A stretch of 12,303 bases of DNA, from the NCBI GenBank assembly GCA_040751775.1, contig JBFMGD010000058.1:1-12303 (forward strand), given 5' to 3'. Positions within the stretch are counted from its first letter, which is position 1, and each line of letters begins with the position of its first letter. Under the pieces are notes generated by a model. The model was not told the DNA's origin. It made no database searches and saw only the letters and a list, made by a program, of their open reading frames with translations. Below, in pieces: positions 6,769 to 12,303 of the stretch. The DNA is from JBFMGD01 sp040751775. Lineage in GTDB: Bacteria > Bacillota > Dethiobacteria > DTU022. Both the position numbers and the translations under genes were made by a program.

Positions 6769-7485
6769 GTGAATAAACTAAATACAGCGTACGTCTTAGA
6801 TTTTGACGGTACAATCACCGCGGCAGATCTGTCTACAGAACTGGCCCGCCGTTTCGACGCCCGGAAGTTTTGGGAGATTGAACAGGCTTATCGCCGGAGA
6901 GAGTTTGGAATGAAGGTTTGGCTGAAGGAGATCTCTGCGGTGCTGCCGGCCGACCTGGAGATGATGATCTCACTCGCCCTGGAGCAGGCAACGCTTAGGC
7001 CCGGATTTAAAGAGTTTCTTGAATATACCCGTTCGGAAGGAGCCAGCGTTTATATTGCCAGTGACGGCTTCGGGTTCTACATTGAACCGATCCTTGAAGC
7101 GGCCGGCTGCCTCGCTTATATCAACCGGCTCTATAAAAATGAGGCGGTTGCGGGTGTGGACGGTAGGTTGGAAATTTTGACCGTGCATGCGCATATAAGC
7201 TGCCCGGTCTGCGGGAACTGCAAAGCGGCCCATGTGGCGGCGCTGAAGCAGCAGGGATTCAAGGTGATTTACACGGGTGACGGCACGAACGATCGTTTTG
7301 GCGCCTCCCAGGCCGATTTTGTTTTCGCCCGGGACCGCCTGGCCGACGTTTTAGCCGAAAAGGAATTCCCCTTCACATACTGGCAAGATTTCTACAATCT
7401 TATCGGCAGCGCCAGGCTTGAGAACCCCGATCAAAAACCAAACCCTCTTTGCAACCCGTGGGGGTCAGGCTTTGAATTAAAATAA
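6769..7485 (+). CDS. HAD-family (HAD-IB, MtnX-like) phosphatase
   Basis: A soluble HAD hydrolase of about 238 residues. Counting from the GTG at 6769, motif I is LDFDGTIT with the nucleophile and acid D11 and D13, motif II is IASDG (S98), the motif III lysine is probably K152, and motif IV is YTGDGTND with D171 and D175. The sequence CPVCGNCK (C145, C148, C151) before K152 and the ADFVFARDRLADVL end of the core resemble MtnX, the 2-hydroxy-3-keto-5-methylthiopentenyl-1-phosphate phosphatase of methionine salvage, and its relatives. No other salvage gene is nearby, so the substrate is uncertain; a general phosphoserine- or thiamine-phosphate-type phosphatase is also possible. The longer start ATG 6760 directly abuts AAAGGG, leaving no spacer, whereas GTG 6769 is 9 bases from it, so I prefer 6769. 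A strong hairpin follows the stop. Confidence 0.82.
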   Translation: MNKLNTAYVLDFDGTITAADLSTELARRFDARKFWEIEQAYRRREFGMKVWLKEISAVLPADLEMMISLALEQATLRPGFKEFLEYTRSEGASVYIASDGFGFYIEPILEAAGCLAYINRLYKNEAVAGVDGRLEILTVHAHISCPVCGNCKAAHVAALKQQGFKVIYTGDGTNDRFGASQADFVFARDRLADVLAEKEFPFTYWQDFYNLIGSARLENPDQKPNPLCNPWGSGFELK

Positions 7486-7508
7486 ACAGGATTGACAGAA
7501 TATATCTT

Positions 7509-7538
7509 TAGAAGGGGTAGTTGCGGCTACCCCTTCTA
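7509..7538 (+). terminator. Strong hairpin terminator after the HAD gene
   Basis: TAGAAGGGGTAG and its perfect complement CTACCCCTTCTA form a 12-bp stem around a 6-base loop (TTGCGG), 23 bases past the HAD stop. Downstream there is no real T-run (TAGTTCTCTG), so termination may be imperfect, but position and stem strength support this role. Confidence 0.7.
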
Positions 7539-7695
7539 TAGTTCTCTGACATGGATGATATTGATCTTGCTAGATTAGCTATTTAGTTACATGGAAAAAG
7601 AGATAAGATAGACACCCGGATAATACTTAAGCCAACCTTTCAAGCCCCTCATTGTTCGATGGCCAGATCCTTTCTCCACAATAGACGTGTTACCA
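7539..7695. other. Intergenic stretch without a recognised gene
   Basis: Part of the 350-base gap between the HAD gene and metY. Between the terminator and the metY promoter I see no gene with ribosome binding site, no T-box or S-box core sequence and no tRNA. A 39-codon minus-strand frame (7587-7706) lacks a ribosome binding site and is not called. The stretch is more AT-rich than the genes. Confidence 0.5.
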
Positions 7696-7724
7696 TTGAC
7701 ATTCATTTTAACAATAATTATAAT
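7696..7724 (+). promoter_or_regulatory. Consensus sigma-A promoter of the metY-metX-metW-larE operon
   Basis: TTGACA at 7696-7701, a spacer of exactly 17 bases, and TATAAT at 7719-7724: a perfect match to the housekeeping sigma-factor consensus in both boxes. Transcription would begin near 7731, leaving a leader of about 105 bases before metY. A promoter this strong without control would be constitutive, so regulation through the leader or a repressor is likely; that part is inference. Confidence 0.85.
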
Positions 7725-7730
7725 TAGCCT

Positions 7731-7835
7731 ATTCCTATAGAAATAGTATGAAAGAAGAGGTGTTCCGTCGTATGGACTGACGTAAGGCAGTCTAAAGTTA
7801 AAAACGGTTTACTTGAAACCAAAGGAGAGGATTAT
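7731..7835 (+). promoter_or_regulatory. Structured 5' leader of metY, possible regulatory RNA
   Basis: The predicted leader contains three short hairpins: CTAT/ATAG (about 7735-7746), GACTG/CAGTC with an 8-base loop (7775-7792), and GGTTT/AAACC with a 5-base loop (7806-7820) that abuts the ribosome binding site AAAGGAGAGG (7821-7830). CGTC at 7766-7769 could also pair with GACG at 7779-7782, which would compete with the middle hairpin. No SAM-I or T-box core is recognisable. A 10-codon frame (ATG 7748 to TGA) lies inside but has no ribosome binding site. Regulation by an effector is only a possibility. Confidence 0.35.
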
Positions 7836-9152
7836 ATGCCTAAGCAACTCGGCCTTCAGACCGTTGCCCTGCACGGGGGGCAGAAGCCCGATCCGGTTAC
7901 GGGTTCGCGGGCGGTGCCCATCTACCAGACTACTTCTTACGTCTTTAATTCCGTGGAGCATGCCGCCAGCCTGTTTGCCCTCAAGGAATTCGGTAATATT
8001 TATTCCCGCATCATGAACCCGACCACGGAGGTCCTGGAACAGCGCCTGGCCCAACTGGAGGGGGGTTCAGCCGCCCTGGCTGTGGCTTCCGGGCAGGCCG
8101 CCATCACCCTGGCCGTCTTGAACCTGGCCCGGGCCGGCCAAAATATCGTCAGCAGCAGTTTCCTGTACGGCGGGACGTATAACCTGTTTCGCTACACCCT
8201 TCCCAAATTCGGCGTTACCGTTCGTTTTGTCGATACGGCGGAGGCGCACCATGTTTTGCGGGCCATCGACGAGAATACTCGGGCCGTTTACCTGGAATCT
8301 GTCGGTAACCCGAAAAACAGCATTGCCCCCATCGAGGAGATAGCCGCCGTTTGCCGGGCGAACCGCCTGCCGCTGATCGTGGACAACACGGTAACCACTC
8401 CGTACCTGTTGCGTCCTTTCGAACATGGCGCCGACCTGGTCGTGCATTCCCTCACCAAGTTTATCGGCGGTCACGGCACCTCCATCGGCGGAGCCATCGT
8501 GGAGAAGGGCGATTTCCCCTGGAACAACGGCTTGTTTCCCGAGTTTACCGAACCTGATCCTACTTATCACGGCGTCAAGTATTGGGATAGTTTTACCGAA
8601 TTCGGCCAAGACGGTTTTAAGAGCATCTCTTTCTGTGTAAAGGCGAGGGTGCAGCTGCTGCGCGATTTGGGACCGGCACTTTCGCCGTTTAACGCCTTTC
8701 TCTTCCTGCAGGGTTTGGAAACTTTGCCCCTGCGCATGACAAAACACAACGAAAACGCCTTGTCCGTGGCGCGGTGGCTGCAGCAGCACCCGGCGGTGAA
8801 CTGGGTAAACTATCCCGGCCTGGAAGATCACCCCGACCATGCGGCGGCAAGGCGCCTTCTTCCACAGGGATACGGAGCCATTGTCGGTTTTGGTATAAAA
8901 GGAGACCTTCAGGCGGGAATTCGCCTGATTAACGCGGTGAAGCTGGTTTCTCACCTGGCCAACGTAGGTGATGCCAAAACCTTGATCATTCACCCCGCTT
9001 CCACCACTCACCGGCAGCTCTCAAAGGAAGAGCAGCTTTCGACCGGCGTCACCGAAGATTTTATTCGCCTTTCCGTCGGCCTGGAAGACTTGGAAGACAT
9101 TATCGCCGACCTGGAGCAGGCTTTGCAGGCCAGCCAGGAAGGTATCGCGTAA
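7836..9152 (+). CDS. metY: O-acetylhomoserine sulfhydrylase (aminocarboxypropyltransferase)
   Basis: A PLP-dependent Cys/Met-metabolism enzyme of 438 residues, the normal length for MetY. It makes L-homocysteine from O-acetyl-L-homoserine and sulfide (or a protein-bound sulfur donor) in the cytoplasm. Visible landmarks: YSRIMNPT (56-63) for phosphate and cross-subunit contacts, SGQAAI (85-90), the Asp that holds the PLP ring nitrogen in DNT (D183), the Schiff-base lysine K208 in HSLTKFIGGHG, and the C-terminal THRQLSKEEQ-GV-IRLSVGLED block that binds substrate carboxylate. The long insert after the lysine (FPWNNGLFPEFTEP) is typical of MetY and separates it from MetB/MetC and MetZ. ATG 7836 follows AAAGGAGAGG by 5 bases. 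It is first in the operon, 12 bases ahead of metX, which makes its co-substrate. Confidence 0.95.
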   Translation: MPKQLGLQTVALHGGQKPDPVTGSRAVPIYQTTSYVFNSVEHAASLFALKEFGNIYSRIMNPTTEVLEQRLAQLEGGSAALAVASGQAAITLAVLNLARAGQNIVSSSFLYGGTYNLFRYTLPKFGVTVRFVDTAEAHHVLRAIDENTRAVYLESVGNPKNSIAPIEEIAAVCRANRLPLIVDNTVTTPYLLRPFEHGADLVVHSLTKFIGGHGTSIGGAIVEKGDFPWNNGLFPEFTEPDPTYHGVKYWDSFTEFGQDGFKSISFCVKARVQLLRDLGPALSPFNAFLFLQGLETLPLRMTKHNENALSVARWLQQHPAVNWVNYPGLEDHPDHAAARRLLPQGYGAIVGFGIKGDLQAGIRLINAVKLVSHLANVGDAKTLIIHPASTTHRQLSKEEQLSTGVTEDFIRLSVGLEDLEDIIADLEQALQASQEGIA

Positions 9153-9164
9153 CAGGAGAGAAAC

Positions 9165-10379
9165 ATGACCGATCCCTTAAACGCAAAACTTAGCGATTCC
9201 AAAGATTATGATCCGTCCAATTCCTCGCGTTCCGTGGGGTGGACCAGGCCGCAACGGGTGATCCTGGCGGACAAGGCCAATCCTCTGTCCCTGGATTGCG
9301 GCATTGATTTTTATCCGGTTATTGTCGAGTACGAGACGTACGGTCAATTCTCGGCAGCGAAAGACAACGCCATATTCATCCTGCACGCTTTGTCCGGCGA
9401 CGCTCATGCCGCCGGCTGGGACGCGGATTGGGAAAAAGACAACCGTCCCTGGCGCAAGGACCGGCCCGGGTGGTGGGACAGCATGGTCGGGCCCGGAAAG
9501 GCTTTTGACACCAAGCGGTATTGTGTGATTTGCGCCAATATCCTGTGCAGCTGCTACGGCACCACCGGTCCGCGGGAGATCAACCCGCGCACCGGCCGGC
9601 CGTACGGGTTGGATTTTCCGGTGGTTACGGTGGAGGATTGGGTGCGCCTGCACGTGCGTCTGCAGGATCATCTGGGCATTCCCAAGCTGCTGGCCGTGGC
9701 CGGCGGTTCATTGGGAGGCCAGCAGGCGCTGGCCTGGGCCATAGAGCATCCACACCGGGTGAGTTCGGCCATCATCTTTGCCGCCGCCGCCAGGCTGAGC
9801 GCCCAGGGCCTGGCCTTTAACGCCGTGGGGCGGCATGCCATTATGAGCGATCCCTGCTTCAATAACGGGGAGTATTACGGCGCCAAGGAACATCTCTGCG
9901 GACTGGAAATCGCGCGGATGCTGGGGCATATTACCTACCTGTCGTATCAATCCATGGAAGGAAAATTCGGCCGCCGCTTTCAAAACGGTTTTGCGCCCGG
10001 TTTCCAGCTGGCGAAGGAGTTTGCCGTGGAAAATTACCTTGAATATCAGGGGCACGCCTTCGGAGAGCGTTTCGACGCCAACAGTTACCTGTACATTTCC
10101 AAGGCCATGGATTATTTTGATGCCGCTTTCCGCACCGGAGGGGATCTGGCCGGAGCCTGCGAATCTATCAAAGCAAAGCTGATGCTCATTTCTTTCTCCT
10201 CCGACTGGCTCTATCCGCCTGAAAGTACCCGGGAGATCGCCAGGGCCATGCTTGCCTGCCGGAAAACGGTAACGTACATCGATCTTCCTTCCACGTACGG
10301 TCACGATGCTTTCCTGCTGGAGACGGAAAAAACCACGCCGCTGGTTAGGTCATTCCTGGAAGGAGTGCGGGTGATATGA
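9165..10379 (+). CDS. metX: Homoserine O-acetyltransferase
   Basis: An alpha/beta-hydrolase-fold acyltransferase of 404 residues that acetylates L-homoserine with acetyl-CoA, supplying the MetY substrate. The nucleophile elbow is GGSLGG (S182), with the acid D347 (SSDWLYPP) and H380 (YGHDAFLL) completing the triad. The family start motifs HALSGDAHAAG (74-84) and GPGKAFDT (109-116) are present; the usual N-x-L-G-G-C loop reads NILCSCYGTTGP, with Cys where Gly is common. Acetyl- versus succinyl-specificity cannot be fixed by eye; acetyl fits the adjacent MetY. The first 25 residues (rich in S and D) extend beyond the conserved start and may be disordered. ATG 9165 follows CAGGAGAG. The stop overlaps the metW start. 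Confidence 0.95.
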   Translation: MTDPLNAKLSDSKDYDPSNSSRSVGWTRPQRVILADKANPLSLDCGIDFYPVIVEYETYGQFSAAKDNAIFILHALSGDAHAAGWDADWEKDNRPWRKDRPGWWDSMVGPGKAFDTKRYCVICANILCSCYGTTGPREINPRTGRPYGLDFPVVTVEDWVRLHVRLQDHLGIPKLLAVAGGSLGGQQALAWAIEHPHRVSSAIIFAAAARLSAQGLAFNAVGRHAIMSDPCFNNGEYYGAKEHLCGLEIARMLGHITYLSYQSMEGKFGRRFQNGFAPGFQLAKEFAVENYLEYQGHAFGERFDANSYLYISKAMDYFDAAFRTGGDLAGACESIKAKLMLISFSSDWLYPPESTREIARAMLACRKTVTYIDLPSTYGHDAFLLETEKTTPLVRSFLEGVRVI

Positions 10380-10984
10380 TGCATGCGTTGGACAAAAGGA
10401 AAAGGTGGGATCACGATCTCATTTTCGAGTTGATTCCCTCCGGCTCGCGCGTGCTGGATTTGGGATGCGGAAACGGGGAGCTGCTGTCCCGGTTGCAGAA
10501 CAAAAAGGGCGTGATCGGCCAGGGCGTGGAAGCCGACCCGGCGCAGGTGGCGGCGGCCGTGGCCAGGGGCGTGCCCGTGTACCAGTGTGACCTCGACCTG
10601 GGTTTGAGCGAGTTCAGCAGCGGCTCCTTTGATTATGTTATTTTGGAGAAAACATTGCAGACCGTGCACCGCCCCATGCTGGTTTTGGATGAGATGCTGC
10701 GCATCGGCCGGCGATGCATGGTCAGTTTTCCTAATTTCAACCACTGGAGGGTGCTGAAAAACCTCCTGGAAACCGCCCGCATGCCGGTCACTCCCGCCCT
10801 GCCATACCAGTGGTATGACACCCCCAATATTCACCTGTTTACCCTCTGCGATTTTTTAGACTGGATCGATGGCCGGCAAGTGCTGATCGAGGCGGGTTAT
10901 GCCTGGAGTGAGGGAAGATCGCGGCCTCTCCTGCTGCCCGATGACAGCAAGAATGCGGAAGAGCTTTTATTTATCCTAAAGTGA
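10376..10984 (+). CDS. metW: MetW, methyltransferase-like partner of MetX
   Basis: A 202-residue class I methyltransferase-fold protein. The SAM-binding glycine motif is VLDLGCGNGELL (26-37), and the MetW signature blocks PNFNHWRVLKNLL and LPYQWYDTPNIHLFTLCDF are both present. MetW is known as the companion of MetX in many bacteria and is needed for efficient homoserine acetylation in several; its own methyltransferase activity is not established. The ATG at 10376 overlaps the metX stop and follows GAAGGAG; a second ATG at 10379 is equally possible. The stop overlaps the region where larE begins, so the genes are translationally coupled. The gene order Y-X-W supports a role in methionine synthesis. 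Confidence 0.93.
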   Translation: MMHALDKRKRWDHDLIFELIPSGSRVLDLGCGNGELLSRLQNKKGVIGQGVEADPAQVAAAVARGVPVYQCDLDLGLSEFSSGSFDYVILEKTLQTVHRPMLVLDEMLRIGRRCMVSFPNFNHWRVLKNLLETARMPVTPALPYQWYDTPNIHLFTLCDFLDWIDGRQVLIEAGYAWSEGRSRPLLLPDDSKNAEELLFILK

Positions 10985-10998
10985 GAGGAGAGACCGGG

Positions 10999-11847
10999 GT
11001 GCTAGAAGAGATTATCGCCGGCCGGGCCGGGCAAAAAGAAAAGATGCTTGCATCTATTTTGAAAGAATTGGGTGGGGTGGTGGTTGCCTATTCCGGAGGT
11101 GTTGACAGTACGTATCTCATGTATAAAGCCCGGCAGGTTTTGGGAGAAAACAGGGTAATGGCCATAACCGCTTCCTCGGAACTGTATCCGGAGGAAGAGA
11201 TTAATGAAGCACGACGGATGGCCGGGCTACTGGCGGTAGAGCACCGGGTGATTTTAACCGATGAGTTGTCTTTGCCGCAGTTATATGCCAATCCTCCCGA
11301 TCGCTGCTATCACTGCAAGATGGAGCTGTATCGAGAGCTTGCCAATTTGGCGAGGAGGGAAAACCTCCCGGCGGTAATCGACGGAGCAAACGCCGACGAT
11401 GCCAAGGATTACCGCCCCGGCTTAAGGGCGGCTTCCGAAAGTGCAGTGCGCAGTCCTCTAAAAGAAGCGGGTTTGACCAAACAAGAGATACGGTGGCTTG
11501 CTCGCCGGGAAGGATTGCCGAATTGGGATAAACCCGCCGCAGCGTGCCTGGCCTCACGTTTTCCGTACGGTGAGAGCCTGGATCGCCATAAAATCAGGCG
11601 GGTAGGAGACGCCGAGCGTTTTTTGCGGCAAATCGGCATTGCAGGAGATTTAAGGGTGCGTTATCACGGGCAGTTGGCCCGTATCGAGGTTTCCGCGGCA
11701 GAGATGCCTGTTTTGCTTGAGCTCGGCCGCGAGATAACGGAGTATTTCAAGAAAATCGGTTTTGCTTTTACCACCCTGGATTTGGAAGGATTCGTGTCGG
11801 GCAGCATGAATCGGACTCTGGAGAACGAAATTACTGAAAACTTTTAA
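10999..11847 (+). CDS. larE: LarE-like ATP-dependent sulfur transferase (PP-loop)
   Basis: A PP-loop ATP pyrophosphatase of about 282 residues, of the LarE family. Counting from GTG 10999, the PP-loop is SGGVDST (32-38), followed by a CYHCK pair (C103, C106) and the block KPAAACLASRFPYGE with C183 at the place of the LarE cysteine that gives up its sulfur. In the known system, LarE thiolates the nickel-pincer cofactor precursor of lactate racemase. No larB, larC or larA is in this window, and the gene sits in a methionine operon, so a different acceptor is plausible (inference). GTG 10999 has AGAGGAG 8 bases upstream; an earlier in-frame GTG at 10981 overlaps the metW stop (GTGA) but lacks a clear site. 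A remnant of a ThiF/HesA-type gene follows. Confidence 0.87.
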   Translation: MLEEIIAGRAGQKEKMLASILKELGGVVVAYSGGVDSTYLMYKARQVLGENRVMAITASSELYPEEEINEARRMAGLLAVEHRVILTDELSLPQLYANPPDRCYHCKMELYRELANLARRENLPAVIDGANADDAKDYRPGLRAASESAVRSPLKEAGLTKQEIRWLARREGLPNWDKPAAACLASRFPYGESLDRHKIRRVGDAERFLRQIGIAGDLRVRYHGQLARIEVSAAEMPVLLELGREITEYFKKIGFAFTTLDLEGFVSGSMNRTLENEITENF

Positions 11848-11874
11848 ACCAGACCGGCGAAGGAGTGCTGAAAA

Positions 11875-12057
11875 GTGAAAAGGCAACGGATTAAGGCAGG
11901 TATTACATATGGGAAAATGCGCACTGCCCGGTTTGCGGCAAGGGGGTTTTTGAATACCTGTCCGGTGAGATACAGCAGAGCGTTACTTATCTTTGCGGCC
12001 GCAACGCGGTACAAATTCTCCCCGCGCGGGGGTGAAGAGCTAATGTGCTCTATTTAA
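11875..12057 (+). pseudogene. Remnant of a ThiF/HesA/MoeB-type E1 adenylyltransferase
   Basis: A frame open from 11895 to the TGA at 12033-12035 encodes CPVCGKGVFEYLSG, then QSVTYLCGRNAVQILPARG. A CPxCG zinc motif followed by F-x-YL-x-G and LCGRNAVQI-x-P is the C-terminal part of ThiF/HesA-type E1 enzymes, which adenylate the C-terminus of ubiquitin-like sulfur carriers. The nucleotide-binding Rossmann domain that should precede it (about 200 residues) is absent. A ribosome binding site AAGGAG (11860-11865) and a GTG 9 bases on (11875) survive 28 bases after the larE stop, but in another frame, as if an internal deletion fused the old start to the old C-terminus. A +1 shift at about 12030 would continue GEEL, another decay sign. 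The 60-codon frame from GTG 11875 to 12057 reads through most of it out of frame. Identification is from motifs recalled by eye. Confidence 0.6.
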
Positions 12058-12174
12058 AACCATCATTATTCCCGGGTAATAACATGAAAATTTATACTTT
12101 AGTATAATTGCTTAGTTAATTAGTTTGCATTAATTTAAAATCAAAATAATGCTAGGGGAAGGAGGTTTGTGTAA
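12058..12174. other. AT-rich intergenic segment with a small palindrome
   Basis: From about 12058 the composition changes abruptly to AT-rich. TTATAC and GTATAA form an inverted repeat around TTTA at 12092-12107, overlapping a TATAAT at 12103-12108; this could be an operator over a promoter, but no matching -35 is clear. GGGGAAGGAGG at 12154-12164 resembles a ribosome binding site but leads only to ATG-GTA-TAA. No gene is seen. Confidence 0.35.
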
Positions 12175-12183
12175 TGGTATAAT
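12175..12183 (+). promoter_or_regulatory. Extended -10 promoter next to the last gene
   Basis: TGGTATAAT matches the extended -10 form (TGnTATAAT). Its expected transcription start falls within a base or two of the ATG at 12190, which would give a leaderless or near-leaderless mRNA. No good -35 is present, as is usual for extended -10 promoters. Confidence 0.45.
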
Positions 12184-12189
12184 GTCCCC

Positions 12190-12303
12190 ATGAAACCAGA
12201 CAAAATTTTCGAAATCCTAAGTGAACCTGATATAATAAAAGGCAGGAAACTGCCAGGAAAGAAGGTTCACATAAGATGGGGAGAAGAAAATTTTCAGCTG
12301 AAT
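12190..12303 (+). CDS. N-terminal part of an unrecognised gene, cut by the window edge
   Basis: An open frame of 38 codons from ATG 12190 to the right edge, beginning MKPDKIFEILSEPDIIKGRK and rich in K, I and E. In-frame TAA at 12172-12174 limits the start. No ribosome binding site lies at the right distance; an extended -10 element is directly upstream. The gene is visibly more AT-rich than all others in the window, which suggests a different origin, such as a mobile element or recent transfer. I cannot name a family from this fragment. Confidence 0.5.
   Translation, partial: MKPDKIFEILSEPDIIKGRKLPGKKVHIRWGEENFQLN

Noticed and set aside
7587..7706. 39-codon minus-strand frame beginning MNVNGNTSIVEKGSG in the gap before metY
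   Set aside because: It has no ribosome binding site, an AT-rich start overlapping the perfect metY promoter, and no motif I recognise.
7748..7780. Ten-codon upstream frame in the metY leader as an attenuator peptide
   Set aside because: No ribosome binding site, no run of Met or Cys codons, and no terminator hairpin with a T-run behind it.
7539..7835. S-box (SAM-I) riboswitch or T-box before metY
   Set aside because: Neither the S-box core nor the T-box AGGGTGG-type sequence is present, and no terminator/antiterminator pair lies before metY.
8067..9011. Long 314-codon minus-strand frame opposite metY
   Set aside because: It is the antisense shadow of a clearly conserved PLP enzyme and has no family motif; GC-rich codon bias creates such frames.
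12020..12032. CCCCGCGCGGGGG palindrome as a terminator of the met operon
   Set aside because: Almost no loop is possible, no T-run follows, and the bases are part of the E1 remnant's coding sequence.
11875..12057. 60-codon frame as a genuine small protein
   Set aside because: The neighbouring frame carries recognisable E1 motifs, so this frame is better read as the out-of-frame shadow of a remnant, although its GTG has a good ribosome binding site.

Overview
The window looks like a chromosomal segment of an anaerobic bacterium of the Firmicutes, most like the syntrophic, sulfate-reducing or acetogenic Clostridia (Peptococcaceae or Thermoanaerobacterales type). The grounds are GC-rich genes with many TTG and GTG starts behind strong AGGAG-type ribosome binding sites, flavin/iron-sulfur NADH modules of the kind these organisms carry in several copies, and a short palindrome of a type I recall from such genomes. 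This placement is inference from gene content; no rRNA or marker gene is present.

Layout. Position 1-195 (minus) is the start of an aromatic-acid-exporter-type membrane protein that runs off the left edge. Position 398-1336 is a radical SAM protein with an unclear start. Positions 1422-4527 form a tight, overlapping three-gene operon for a NADH-oxidising (diaphorase) module: a NuoE-like [2Fe-2S] protein, a NuoF-like FMN/NAD/Fe-S protein with an added ferredoxin tail, and a HoxU/NuoG-N-like Fe-S protein. No hydrogenase or formate dehydrogenase catalytic subunit lies beside it. A palindromic repeat follows. Positions 4652-5284 encode a six-helix membrane protein I do not recognise. Positions 5373-6467 encode a GNAT acetyltransferase fused to what looks like a catalytically dead site-2-protease-type membrane domain. 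A HAD phosphatase resembling MtnX (6769-7485) ends at a strong hairpin terminator.

The right half is a sulfur and methionine operon driven by a textbook promoter (TTGACA, 17 bp, TATAAT at 7696-7724): metY (O-acetylhomoserine sulfhydrylase), metX (homoserine O-acetyltransferase), metW and larE-like, the last three joined by 4-bp stop/start overlaps or close to it. MetX activates homoserine, MetY replaces the acetyl group with sulfide to give homocysteine, MetW is the usual MetX companion, and the LarE-like PP-loop protein is a sulfur-transfer enzyme. Just downstream is a remnant of a ThiF/HesA-type E1 enzyme: its ribosome binding site and its CPxCG/LCGRNAVQ C-terminal motif survive, but the catalytic domain is gone. 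This suggests the operon once carried a ubiquitin-like sulfur-carrier step.

From about 12058 the sequence becomes clearly AT-rich, and an unrecognised gene starts at 12190 directly behind an extended -10 element and runs off the right edge. The most interesting items are the acetyltransferase/pseudo-protease fusion, the decayed E1 in the met-larE operon, and an Asp in place of an expected cluster-ligand Cys in the HoxU-like subunit.
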